NCBI RefSeq assembly: GCF_042663225.1 | Contig: NZ_JBHTAA010000005.1 | Location: 930,001-994,000 of the forward strand | Length of the DNA stretch: 64,000 bases | Reading direction: 5' to 3' | Source of the DNA: Haloferax namakaokahaiae | GTDB lineage: Archaea > Halobacteriota > Halobacteria > Halobacteriales > Haloferacaceae | Shown: positions 49,393 to 57,817 of the stretch, piece by piece | Layout of the letters: the number at the start of each line of letters is the position of its first letter | How positions within the stretch are numbered: position 1 is the stretch's first letter | Notes under the pieces: generated by a model | Told to the model about the DNA's origin: nothing | The model's input: the letters and a program-made list of their open reading frames with translations, nothing else | The model's database searches: none | Made by a program: the position numbers and the translations under genes

Positions 49393-50586
49393 CTAGTTCG
49401 GAATCCGGCCGAGGCGCTGGAGACCGACGAGGCTGCCGACGACGACGCCGAGACCGAGTGCGAGACCGATGTACACCTCGTTGAACGAGAAGAACTCGGT
49501 CAGGTAGCCGACCGCGCCCGCGCCGTTCGCCTGGAATATCATCATGCCGAACGAGTAGACCGAGTAAGCGCTGCCGCGACTCTCGTCGGGCAGGGTGTCC
49601 AGTAGGTAGGTGTCGAGTGCGGGAAACAGACTGTGAATGACGTAGCCGACGACGGCCGTGATGGCGAGCAGTGGGAGGAGTCCCGAGAGTTGCGTGAGCA
49701 CGAGCAGCGAGAGCACGAACGCGACGAGGACGCCGAGGATGTACGGCACTCGGGGGAGACGGTCGGCGAGGCGCCCCGAGAAGAAGAACGCGGGGACGCC
49801 CGCGCCGAAGATGACGGTGAGCATGTTTCGCGCCGTCGCTTCACTCAGGCCCTTCGAGACCATGTACAACTCGTAGAAGTTGAACAGCCCCTGCCAGACG
49901 AACCCGGTCGCGCCGAGGATGACGACGCCCGTGAGGATGATTCGCCACTCCTTGCGAACGGCACTGAGGAGGTCGCGGTCGGACGACCCCGCGTCGGGGA
50001 GGTCAGTCGAGCGTGCGGCGAAGAAGAGAACGAGCGTGACGACCGCGGCCGCGATGCCGATACAGACGAAGACGAGTTGCCACGGCGCGGAGACGATTCC
50101 GAAGCGCTCGATGAGCGCCGGCGCGACGGCGAGGACGAGCGTGACGAACGGGGCGACGAAGACGGCCGCGAGTTGGCTCGCAGTGCCGTGAATCCCCATC
50201 GCGCGGCCGACGCGTTCGGGGTAGAGTTCGCTCACCAGCGGGTTGGCGGCGACGAAGTATGCCCCCGACGCGAGTCCCATCGCCGCCGCGCCGACCATCA
50301 ACATCTCGATAGAGGTCGCGCTGGCGGTGAGCGCCGACGCGAGGACGAGCACGAGTCCGGTTCCGAGGACGACGCGGTGACGTGGAATTCGGGTCAGCGC
50401 CCACCCGGTCGGCACGCGGAGGGTCGCGCTTCCGAGCCAGACGAGCGTGGCCACGAACCCGACGGTCGCGCGGTTGACCTCGAAGAAGGTGATGAACTCA
50501 CCGAGGAGCGGTGCGAAGACGACTCGTGCGAGATTGACGAGAAATATCATCCCACAGAGGGTTCCGAAGAGACGGCCACGAGACAC
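49393..50586 (-). CDS. MFS transporter
   Basis: A 397-residue major facilitator with about twelve helices. Helix 1 is GMIFLVNLARVVFAPLLG, the TM2-3 loop contains RVPTGWALTRIPRHRVVLG, and PSFF-like GRLADRLPRVPYILGVLVA marks the second half. The GTG at 50586 gives a short start MSRGRLFGTLCG; a TTG at 50616 would add ten residues. Substrate is not evident. The 3' end lies 61 bases beyond the GpgS start on the same strand. Confidence 0.85.
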   Translation of the reverse strand: MSRGRLFGTLCGMIFLVNLARVVFAPLLGEFITFFEVNRATVGFVATLVWLGSATLRVPTGWALTRIPRHRVVLGTGLVLVLASALTASATSIEMLMVGAAAMGLASGAYFVAANPLVSELYPERVGRAMGIHGTASQLAAVFVAPFVTLVLAVAPALIERFGIVSAPWQLVFVCIGIAAAVVTLVLFFAARSTDLPDAGSSDRDLLSAVRKEWRIILTGVVILGATGFVWQGLFNFYELYMVSKGLSEATARNMLTVIFGAGVPAFFFSGRLADRLPRVPYILGVLVAFVLSLLVLTQLSGLLPLLAITAVVGYVIHSLFPALDTYLLDTLPDESRGSAYSVYSFGMMIFQANGAGAVGYLTEFFSFNEVYIGLALGLGVVVGSLVGLQRLGRIPN

Positions 50587-50639
50587 TGCCTGAACTCGCG
50601 CACTGTGGGGTGACAATCCTTTCGAACCGAGACACGGTT

Positions 50640-50654
50640 GCCGGGTCGCCCGGC
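50640..50654. promoter_or_regulatory. 15-base palindrome upstream of the zinc-finger gene
   Basis: GCCGGGTCGCCCGGC is a perfect 6-base inverted repeat with a 3-base centre, ending 3 bases before the TATA box of the zinc-finger microprotein gene. The position is that of an activator or repressor site. The bound protein is unknown. Confidence 0.4.
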
Positions 50655-50657
50655 GTC

Positions 50658-50665
50658 TTTTTATG
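50658..50665 (+). promoter_or_regulatory. TATA box of the 56-residue zinc-finger gene
   Basis: TTTTTATG is centred 26 bases before the ATG at 50688, giving a leaderless transcript. It is well formed, suggesting good expression of the microprotein. Confidence 0.6.
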
Positions 50666-50687
50666 CGTGTTGCACAAACTGCAAGTT

Positions 50688-50858
50688 ATGAAATCAACGC
50701 GGAAGGGGCTTCGTGACGGTGAGCTGAAAAAAGACACCTACGAGCGACTGACCTGCGCCGACTGCGGGAAGTCGCTGAAGAAGAAGAACGACCCCGACGA
50801 AATCTTCTCGGTTCGCACCTGTCCCGAGTGCGGACGCGAGTGGAAGGAACTGCGGTAA
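50688..50858 (+). CDS. Two-CPxCG zinc-finger microprotein (HVO_0758-like)
   Basis: A 56-residue basic protein. LTCADCGKSLKKK and VRTCPECGREWKEL are two C-x-x-C-G knuckles separated by about 20 residues, one zinc site. The basic N-terminus MKSTRKGLRDGELKK is positively charged, unusual for a halophile and suggestive of nucleic-acid binding. It matches in size and pattern the H. volcanii protein HVO_0758, one of the zinc-finger microproteins studied experimentally (from memory). It has its own TATA box and ends before a convergent aldo/keto reductase. Confidence 0.85.
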   Translation: MKSTRKGLRDGELKKDTYERLTCADCGKSLKKKNDPDEIFSVRTCPECGREWKELR

Positions 50859-50900
50859 CGACTGACCGCGACGACGACTGACCGCGATAACGACTGACAG
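50858..50900. repeat. Degenerate 16-base tandem repeat
   Basis: ACGACTGACCGCG recurs every 16 bases (50858, 50874, partial copy from 50890). It fills the spacer between the stop of the zinc-finger gene and the stop of the convergent reductase gene. Confidence 0.65.
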
Positions 50901-50907
50901 ACGGCAG

Positions 50908-51999
50908 TTACTCGAAGACGGCGTCGAACGCCCGCGCTCCCAGCGGGTCGAAGGTTCCGGCCGCGATATTCTCTGCGACGTGTTCGACCGAGGACGTACC
51001 GACGATTGCTGAGGTCACCCCCGGCGCGCTCCGGGCGAAGTTGAGCGCACGTTGGGCGGGCGTGTCACCCGTGAGTTGTGCATCGATAGCTTCCGGAATC
51101 GACGCTGCGAGGTCACCCTGTGCGATGCTCGCGCTCGTGAAGACGTGCAGGTCGTGTTCGTGGGCGTACCACAGCGCGCTCGTCGGCTCGCCGTCGTCGC
51201 CGGCGTGGGACTCGACAGTGAACGCGTCGGCCATCAACACGTTGAACGGAAGTTGAATCGCCTCCAGTCCGCGGCCGTCGTTGCCGACCGTCTCGGCGGC
51301 GCGCTCGGCCCGTCGGACGACTTCCGGGAGCGAGAGATACGACTCGTCGTCGTCGGGGACGCGGAAGGCGTCCCACGTGGCGACGCCGTACCGACCGATA
51401 TCGCCGGTCGCAACGCGCGATTCGAGCACTTCGAAGGCCGCTTCGATTCGGTCGTAGACGGTCCCTCTATCGGCGATTTCTAACTGCGTCTCGGGGTTGT
51501 GGAGGTAGTAGCAGTCGATGTGGTCGAGGTCCAGCACGTCGAGCGAACGGTCCACCATCTCGTCGATGAAGGCGGGCGCGATAGTGTGGCTCCCGAAGGC
51601 GAGTTCGTCGGCCGAGGCGAGTCCGGGGTCGAGAACCGTCTCGCGGACGTACTGACCCGGGTTCTTGGGGCGGGTCCTGTCGAACGGGACGAACCCCGCT
51701 TTGGAGGCGACGAAGACCGCGTCGCGGTCGGTCGATGCCTCTCGGATGGCCTCGCCGACGACGCGCTCGGAGCGACTCATGCGGTAGTTCGAGGCGGTAT
51801 CGACGAAGTTGATTCCCGATTCGAGCGCGAGCGTAATCGCCTCGCGGTAGTTCGCATCGACCTCGTCGGTCGGGTCGCCGAGGTAGGTTCCGAGCGCGAT
51901 ACTGGAGGTGACGCCGGGACCGAATCGGCGGAAGAACGTCCGTCCGAAGCTGTCGCCGTAGGTATCCCGATAGGACCACGTCGCCCGTCCTGTAGCCAT
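50908..51999 (-). CDS. Aldo/keto reductase
   Basis: A 363-residue NAD(P)H-dependent oxidoreductase with an (alpha/beta)8 barrel. SIALGTYLGDPTDEVDANYR begins it, GINFVDTASNYRMSRSERVV holds the catalytic Asp-Tyr, VFVASKAGFVPFDR the catalytic Lys, LDHIDCYYLHNPETQLEI the His region and APGVTSAIVGTSSVEHVAEN the cofactor-binding end. The substrate is unknown. It stands alone, with tandem repeats on both sides. Confidence 0.92.
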   Translation of the reverse strand: MATGRATWSYRDTYGDSFGRTFFRRFGPGVTSSIALGTYLGDPTDEVDANYREAITLALESGINFVDTASNYRMSRSERVVGEAIREASTDRDAVFVASKAGFVPFDRTRPKNPGQYVRETVLDPGLASADELAFGSHTIAPAFIDEMVDRSLDVLDLDHIDCYYLHNPETQLEIADRGTVYDRIEAAFEVLESRVATGDIGRYGVATWDAFRVPDDDESYLSLPEVVRRAERAAETVGNDGRGLEAIQLPFNVLMADAFTVESHAGDDGEPTSALWYAHEHDLHVFTSASIAQGDLAASIPEAIDAQLTGDTPAQRALNFARSAPGVTSAIVGTSSVEHVAENIAAGTFDPLGARAFDAVFE

Positions 52000-52027
52000 G
52001 GACGAGGCTACGAGCGACGGCGGTTAA

Positions 52028-52120
52028 TGGTCACCGGTCCGGGGTAGTGGTCACCGGTCCGATGTACTGACTCTCGGTCCGGCGTGCTGGCTCTCGGTCC
52101 GGCAGTAAGGGTCACCGGGG
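52028..52120. repeat. Degenerate 20-base tandem repeat
   Basis: Four units of 20 bases (52028, 52048, 52068, 52088) share the core CGGTCCG; the first two share GGTCACCGGTCCG, and a fifth, partial GGTCACCGG ends the array. It occupies the gap upstream of the aldo/keto reductase and downstream of the DHH gene. No stop or start codon lies in it. Confidence 0.7.
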
Positions 52121-52126
52121 CAACAG

Positions 52127-53311
52127 TCACACTTCGCCCGAGAGGGCGTCGAAAATCCGCTCGACGAGTTCCGCCCGCGAGATGTCGTCGCCGTCGCCGC
52201 CGTCGGTCGAGATTTCGGGGCGGAGAATCTGCCCGCCGCCCATCCGGGCGTGGCCGCCCGCGCTCGACCCGCGATACTCGTCTACGGCGGCTTCGAGGGT
52301 GCGGCCCATGTGGACCCGGTCGTCGCGCGAGCGACCCGAGAGATAGACGTTGCCGTCGCGTTCGCCGCAGACGACCGCCGCAGTGACACCTTCGAGTTGG
52401 ATGAGTTCGTCCGCCGCCTGCGGGATGGCATCGACGTTCGAGAGCGACCCGATGTCGGCGACGGCGAAGGGACCGCGAACGTCGCGGCCGGCGATTGCGC
52501 GAGCCTTCGCTTCGAGCACTTCGCGGGAGACTTCGGGGTTGGCGATGCGGTCGAGGTGGTCCTCGTTGACGCCGGGGAAGAGGTACCCCGCGGCCGCGAA
52601 GTCGGGTGCCGAACACCCCGCGGTGAGGTTCTTCGTGTCCGTGAGGATGCCGTACAGGAGACCGGTCGAGACCTGCGAGGGGACGGTGTACGTGGAGTTG
52701 ACCTCGCTCGCGTGCATGTCCGGCGGGACGGGTTTCGCGCCGATATCGCGGAAGTATTCGGCGACGATACTGGAGGCCGCGCCGTAGTCGGTTCGAACGT
52801 CCGTGAACGCCTCGCCCCCGCCGTCGCCGGGGTGGTGGTCTACGACGGCGTACGGAAGGACGCTCTCGGCCCCGGCGAAGCCACGCGGGGAGTTGTGGTC
52901 CACGAGGACGACGGCCTCGGCCGCTAAGTCGCTCACGTGGTCGATAGAATGGAGGTCGAGGTCGAGGACGGTTCGGAACGCGCGGTTTTCTTGGTGTCTG
53001 ATTTGGCCTGCGAATTGAATCGTGGACTTTGTGCCGACTTGTTCGGCTAAGTTCGCCACGCCGATTGCGGCGGCCATCGCGTCGGGGTCCGGGTTCGGAT
53101 GCATGAGCACCGCGATTTCGTCCACGTCGCTCAGCGCGTCGATGAAGCGCGCACCCATCGGGCGCTTGAATCGGAGCGCAGCGTACACTCCCAGTGCGAC
53201 GGCGACGATGCCGACGACGATTGCGGCGACGACTTCCGGGTAGGTGCTGACGAACGACTGGATGGCACCAGTGACGCCAGGCATGTCAATCCCACCCACC
53301 GAACCAACCAT
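52127..53311 (-). CDS. Membrane-anchored DHH/DHHA1 phosphoesterase
   Basis: A 394-residue protein with one N-terminal helix (PEVVAAIVVGIVAVALGVYA) followed by DHH motifs: MHPNPDPDAMAAAIGVANLA, VVLVDHNSPRG, YAVVDHHPGDGG, and the DHHA1 nucleotide-binding motif GGHARMGGG. The layout is that of membrane-linked GdpP/NrnA-like phosphodiesterases acting on cyclic dinucleotides or short RNAs. No GGDEF or PAS part is present. ATG 53284 is an alternative start (MPGVTGAIQ). Which substrate it uses is not clear. Confidence 0.87.
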   Translation of the reverse strand: MVGSVGGIDMPGVTGAIQSFVSTYPEVVAAIVVGIVAVALGVYAALRFKRPMGARFIDALSDVDEIAVLMHPNPDPDAMAAAIGVANLAEQVGTKSTIQFAGQIRHQENRAFRTVLDLDLHSIDHVSDLAAEAVVLVDHNSPRGFAGAESVLPYAVVDHHPGDGGGEAFTDVRTDYGAASSIVAEYFRDIGAKPVPPDMHASEVNSTYTVPSQVSTGLLYGILTDTKNLTAGCSAPDFAAAGYLFPGVNEDHLDRIANPEVSREVLEAKARAIAGRDVRGPFAVADIGSLSNVDAIPQAADELIQLEGVTAAVVCGERDGNVYLSGRSRDDRVHMGRTLEAAVDEYRGSSAGGHARMGGGQILRPEISTDGGDGDDISRAELVERIFDALSGEV

Positions 53312-53411
53312 TACCCATCACGTCTAAGCCCGGCGGTATGAATATTCCCCCAAATCGATGTTTCACGAACGACAGAACGTACGACTTGGCGAGATGTTCA
53401 TCGCCAGTGTA

Positions 53412-54308
53412 TCACTCACTTGACGCTCGATAGGCATTAATTGCGTCCCGATACCCCTCGCGGTACGTGGGGTAGTAAAAGTCGTACCCAAGTTCGCGCA
53501 ATCGGTCGTTCGAGCAACGTTTGCTCGTTAAAATTCGACGTTTGGCGGCTTCCGAGAGGTCGCCTTCTTCAAGCCGTTCTTGTTTCGACCGCTTTTCGGG
53601 CGACCGAACGCCGCACGCGTCGGCCAGATAGTCCGCAAAGTCGTGTTTCGAGACGGGTTCGTCATCGACGACCAGGACGACTTCGTCGCGGGCGCGGTCA
53701 GTCTCGAGGAAGAATCGCACCGCTCCGGCGGCGTCGTCGCGGTGGACCATGTTCAGATAGCCCGCGGTGACCGGTCCCTCGATGTATCGGGAGAGTCGAT
53801 AGCGGTCGGGACCGTAGAGTCCCGCGAATCGGGCGACGGTTCCCTCGATACCCCGTTCGGCGGCGTATTCGCGGGCCACGCGTTCCGCCTCGGCGAGGAC
53901 GCGCGTCTTGTCTGTCGTCGGGTCGAGCGGCGTCGATTCGTCTACGAACGCGCCGTCGTGGTCGCCGTAGACGCCCGTACTCGACGTGTAGACGAGTCGG
54001 TCCGGGGCGTCGTCGCGGGCGGCGAAGTGGTCGATTGCGCTGCGCAGGCCATCGACGAAGACGGTTCGGGCGGCGTCCGCACCACGGCCGCCGGAGCTGG
54101 CGGCGAAGACGACGTGGTCCACGTCGGGGACGGATTCGAGCGACGCTGGCTCTGTCACGTCGGCGCGAACTGGGTGCGCGCCGGTTTCAGCGACCGCTTC
54201 GAGACCGTGGTCCGAGCGGCGAATCCCCCACACGTCGTGACCCTCGGCGACGAGTTGTCGGGCGAGTTCGAGACCGACGTAGCCGCATCCGAGGACGGCG
54301 ACCCTCAT
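53412..54308 (-). CDS. NAD-dependent epimerase/dehydratase family protein
   Basis: A 298-residue extended short-chain dehydrogenase. MRVAVLGCGYVGLELARQLV is the NAD-binding motif; VYTSSTGVYGDHDGAFVDES holds the Ser-x-Thr/Gly-V-Y catalytic region and VARFAGLYGPDRYRLSRYIE follows. The catalytic Tyr-Lys (YxxxK) is not clear and may be replaced by VLAEAERVAREYAA, so a reductase rather than an epimerase role is possible, as in YeeZ-like proteins. It is coupled (ATGA) to the upstream DUF5791-like gene. Confidence 0.82.
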   Translation of the reverse strand: MRVAVLGCGYVGLELARQLVAEGHDVWGIRRSDHGLEAVAETGAHPVRADVTEPASLESVPDVDHVVFAASSGGRGADAARTVFVDGLRSAIDHFAARDDAPDRLVYTSSTGVYGDHDGAFVDESTPLDPTTDKTRVLAEAERVAREYAAERGIEGTVARFAGLYGPDRYRLSRYIEGPVTAGYLNMVHRDDAAGAVRFFLETDRARDEVVLVVDDEPVSKHDFADYLADACGVRSPEKRSKQERLEEGDLSEAAKRRILTSKRCSNDRLRELGYDFYYPTYREGYRDAINAYRASSE

Positions 54309-54724
54309 CGCTCGTTACGGACGGCAATCGCGTGGTGGATGGCCGCGAGTTCGGAGACGGGTGCCGAAATCCGGCCTTCGATTGCCTGCTGGACCTCTTG
54401 GCCGGAGGCGTCGTAATCGACCTCCGCGGCGAGCGTATCCACGTCGAGGATGCCCGTCGTCATGCCCATGAGCAGGTGGTCGCGGTACTCGAAGACGATG
54501 GCGTCGGCGTCGGGGTTGCCATCGACGTGTTCGAGAATCGAAGCGGCCTGTTCGAGCGTCAGGTCGAGCACGCCGTTTTCGACGGTCTCTTCCGAAACGC
54601 CCGCGGCGTCGGCCGCGGTATCGAGTCCAATCGCGTCGATTGCCGAGCGGAGTTCGTCGTCGTAGGCGGCGCGGAGTTCGTCGAGGGAGACTGCGCCGGG
54701 TTGCTCGACGGCGTCGTATAACAT
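54305..54724 (-). CDS. DUF5791-like haloarchaeal protein
   Basis: A 139-residue acidic protein with a helix-turn-helix-like middle segment (GLDTAADAAGVSEETVENGV) and helical ends. I remember it as DUF5791 in haloarchaea. The ATG at 54724 gives MLYDAVEQPGAVSLDELRAA; an upstream GTG/ATG adds 13 residues. Its end overlaps the epimerase ATG by four bases. DNA binding is possible from the middle helix but unproven. Confidence 0.7.
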   Translation of the reverse strand: MLYDAVEQPGAVSLDELRAAYDDELRSAIDAIGLDTAADAAGVSEETVENGVLDLTLEQAASILEHVDGNPDADAIVFEYRDHLLMGMTTGILDVDTLAAEVDYDASGQEVQQAIEGRISAPVSELAAIHHAIAVRNER

Positions 54725-54778
54725 ACCCTGTGTTCGGGAGGCGGGCGGCAAAACGGTTATCACTCGATGCGGGCGGCC

Positions 54779-57700
54779 TCAGGCGACGCGGCAGTCGGAC
54801 GGAATCTCACAGCCCGGCCCGTTCGCCCACCCCTCGGAGCGTTCGTCCGCGTCGCCGTCGATATCGCCGACGCCGACCCCACTCGGCGGGACGGCGACGA
54901 CGATGGGCACGCGCGTCTCGAAGTCGATTCGTTCACCGCGGCCGACGCGCTCAGCCTCGCCGTCGTCGTCCCAATCGAGTTCGACGGCCGACCCGTCTCG
55001 GGCGTAGGTCAGCGATTCTGTCTCGCCGCGGGCGTGCACGCGGAACTGCGCGAACTCGCCTTTTACTTCGACGTCCCAGACGTTGACCGTCGCGTACCAG
55101 TAACCCGGCACGGGCGCGACTGGCATCCCCGCGGGGACGCGCTTGAACGACTTGCCGAGTCGCTTTTCGAGCGTCTCGTTCAGTTTGCCGTGAACGGCGT
55201 CTTCGGTGGCGTTCATCGCGGCGTCAGTCACAGCATCCGCGAGCACGTCCTGTCTCGTCGTGCGCGTCGTCTGAACCGTTCGGTTGGTGAGTCGCTGTGG
55301 AACCGTCGCCGCGGGGGTCTGGCGTGCGTCGCGGAACGCGTTGTCCAGTCTGAGTTCGAGGATGTCGGCTTCGGTGGTGCCCGCGCCCGCGACTTCGACG
55401 GCGATGGCGCGCGCCGCAGAGCCGTTGGAGATTGCGAGTGCGCGGTGCGCTGGGTCGGGCCATCGGCTCAATCCGCCCGTGAGCGCGTTTCGTCGCTCGG
55501 TGAGCGTCAGGTCGGTGTGCGATTTCAGCGTCTCGCGCGCGGCGTCTCTCGTCGGAGCCATCGAGCGAGTGACTGCGATTTCGAGGTCGTCGCGGCGCGT
55601 CTGGAGCGTCTCGTTCGGGCCGGTCTGTGCGAGCGTCGAGTCGGCCGCGAGCAGGGCGCGCGCGGCGACGCGAAGCGGAACCCGACGGTTGCTTCCGAAG
55701 ATGGGCGACAGAACCGTGTCGGTCGCATCGCCGTACGGCAGCGTGAACAGGTTGGTGTTGCGGGCCGCCAGCGGATGGTACGTCCCGTCAGAGCTGACTT
55801 CGGGCATGGTCGAACCGTTGAGACCGCTCAGCGAGAGGTACATCGGGTCCGCGTCGGGCACGTACCGAACTTCGGTCTCGGACTCCGCCGTGCGATTTTC
55901 CGATGCGGATTCCAGCGACGTTCGCGCGTCACGTGCGCCCTGAACGGCGGCCGAGAGCGACTCGACGCCCGCGTCCTGTGCGGTGGATTCGGTCGCGTTC
56001 GTCACGCGTTCGGTCGTGTTCGCGCGGCGGTCGAGTGCGGACAGAACGCGGTCGAGGTAGGCCGCACGGGCAGCGACACGCGCCCTGTCGGCGACGCCGT
56101 CGTAGGTGTCCGGGGCGGCGACGAGTTCAGCGCGGTCGGCGCGAATCGACGCCGCCAGTTCGCCCGCGGGGTTGACCTCGCCCGCGGCGATTTTCCGCGC
56201 CGGCACGGAGACAGAGCGATTTTTCACCCGCTGGTGGAGCGCGTACAGGTCGGCGCGAATCCACGGTTCGATGTCGGTCGGTTTGTCCGCTGAAACGGTT
56301 CGTTGGATATCGATATCCGACTCGACCGCGTCGCGGGCGAGACCGTCCATTCCACCGCGGGTAGCGACGATATCGTCGCCTTCGGCCTTCGCCTCACGGA
56401 GATTCTCGCTTTCGAGCACGCCGCCGGATTCGAACACCGGGTCGATCTGTTTCGATGGCCCGGGGAGCGCGTGTGGCTCGGCGACGACGGCGATATCGAC
56501 GCGATGGGTCGTGTTCGACCGCTGGCGAGTGGTCAGCGTCACGTTTCCATCGCGCCACGTCCGCGTGGTCGTCGTCGTCTCGGAGACGAGTCGTGACCCG
56601 GCATCGACGACGAGCGAGTCGTCCACGCCGCCGGGGAGGGTCGTCGAACGCGTCGTCACCGACGAGTCGGTCTCCGTGCGCGTCTCGACGTGTTCCCACT
56701 CGTCGCCCGGCGATTGGGTCGTCCCAGTGGTGTCTGCGACTTCCGTCACGTCCGCGACGACCACGACGTCGGCACGGTAGGCGTCCGTCGAGAGGTCCGC
56801 AATCGACGGGCCGTTCGTCCCGTCGAGGAGTGACACGAACGCCGCGTCCGCGGCCGACCCCGCCGAGACGTTGATACGCCGGTCCTCGGGAATCGTCGGG
56901 TCCGGCGAGTCGGCTCGGTTCGGGGACGGGAGCGCGTTCGCCATCTCGGGGGCGACGGGAACGCCGCTCTCCGAGAGGATTGCTCGTGCGCCTGCTCGGG
57001 CCGCGGCGCGACCCATCGCTCCGCGAGCGTCACGGTCGGTCGTACCGAACGTCTGTTGTTCGGCGAGCAACACGCCGGCGTTCGTCGCAAGCGCGGCGTG
57101 TTCGTTCGAGACGACGTTGTCGATTGGGAGGCCGCTGTACTGGCCCCATCCTCGCGCCCACGCACTCGTCCAGAGCGCGGTCGTCACGGTGGCGTCCAGC
57201 GTTCCGCCGTTCAGCGCGTTCGCATCGAGTCGGCGTTCGAACGTCTCGGTCTTCTCGTGCAGTGCGAGCACAGGCGTCTGCACGCTGACGGTGCTCGTCA
57301 CCGGTTCGCTGGCGACGACGTCGCCTTCTCGCACCGCTTCGACGGAGACGTTCTCGACGGTCGCAACGAGGAGCGTCCCGTTCTCCCGACTCTCGATGGA
57401 GACCCGCGAGAGCAACGTTCGAAGGGTCGATTCGTTGGTCGCGTTCGGGAGCGACGCCGTGGCTCGAACGCCGTTTCGACCCGCCGAGACGGATTCGAGA
57501 CGCGACTTCGCCTCCAGCGCGATTCGCAGTTTGAGGTAGTCACGGAAGGTGTCGTTCTCGGAAAGTACCCGACCGACTGTCGTGTTCGCCGGCGTCGTCA
57601 CCGGGTTGGCGGCGGCGTCGCGGGCGGCGGCAGAAACCGCGCTGCGAACGGTCGCATCGACCTGCGCCGTCGCGCGGTCCATCGAGACATCGACGCGCTG

Positions 57701-57817
57701 GTCCGTGACGAGCGACTGCCCCGAGAGCGCACCAGAGAACGTCGCACTCGAAACGAGGAGCAGCACGCCCAAGAGGGCGAACGGCACACGGCCGCGCGTG
57801 TCGTCGGCGAGTCTCAT
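54779..57817 (-). CDS. Large pilus-cluster protein with pseudopilin-like N-terminus
   Basis: A 1012-residue protein. The start MRLADDTRGRVPFALLGVLL is a short basic stretch followed by a hydrophobic helix (LLVSSATFSGALS), as in pilin-like and class III signal proteins. The long extracellular part is rich in Ala, Thr, Asn and acidic residues, has many N-x-S/T sequons, and includes repeated coiled-coil-like segments. I recall it as DUF7286, unknown function. It is last in the cluster of pilus ATPase and platform genes. Its start overlaps the previous stop by four bases (ATGA). It could be a tip or minor subunit, which is inference. Confidence 0.75.
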   Translation of the reverse strand: MRLADDTRGRVPFALLGVLLLVSSATFSGALSGQSLVTDQRVDVSMDRATAQVDATVRSAVSAAARDAAANPVTTPANTTVGRVLSENDTFRDYLKLRIALEAKSRLESVSAGRNGVRATASLPNATNESTLRTLLSRVSIESRENGTLLVATVENVSVEAVREGDVVASEPVTSTVSVQTPVLALHEKTETFERRLDANALNGGTLDATVTTALWTSAWARGWGQYSGLPIDNVVSNEHAALATNAGVLLAEQQTFGTTDRDARGAMGRAAARAGARAILSESGVPVAPEMANALPSPNRADSPDPTIPEDRRINVSAGSAADAAFVSLLDGTNGPSIADLSTDAYRADVVVVADVTEVADTTGTTQSPGDEWEHVETRTETDSSVTTRSTTLPGGVDDSLVVDAGSRLVSETTTTTRTWRDGNVTLTTRQRSNTTHRVDIAVVAEPHALPGPSKQIDPVFESGGVLESENLREAKAEGDDIVATRGGMDGLARDAVESDIDIQRTVSADKPTDIEPWIRADLYALHQRVKNRSVSVPARKIAAGEVNPAGELAASIRADRAELVAAPDTYDGVADRARVAARAAYLDRVLSALDRRANTTERVTNATESTAQDAGVESLSAAVQGARDARTSLESASENRTAESETEVRYVPDADPMYLSLSGLNGSTMPEVSSDGTYHPLAARNTNLFTLPYGDATDTVLSPIFGSNRRVPLRVAARALLAADSTLAQTGPNETLQTRRDDLEIAVTRSMAPTRDAARETLKSHTDLTLTERRNALTGGLSRWPDPAHRALAISNGSAARAIAVEVAGAGTTEADILELRLDNAFRDARQTPAATVPQRLTNRTVQTTRTTRQDVLADAVTDAAMNATEDAVHGKLNETLEKRLGKSFKRVPAGMPVAPVPGYWYATVNVWDVEVKGEFAQFRVHARGETESLTYARDGSAVELDWDDDGEAERVGRGERIDFETRVPIVVAVPPSGVGVGDIDGDADERSEGWANGPGCEIPSDCRVA

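Noticed and set aside
54767..56293. 508-residue plus-strand frame antisense to the large pilus-cluster gene
   Set aside because: Arginine-rich, with no signal or motif. It runs opposite a coupled gene chain with clear starts. The 620-residue frame at 59538-61400 was rejected for the same reason.
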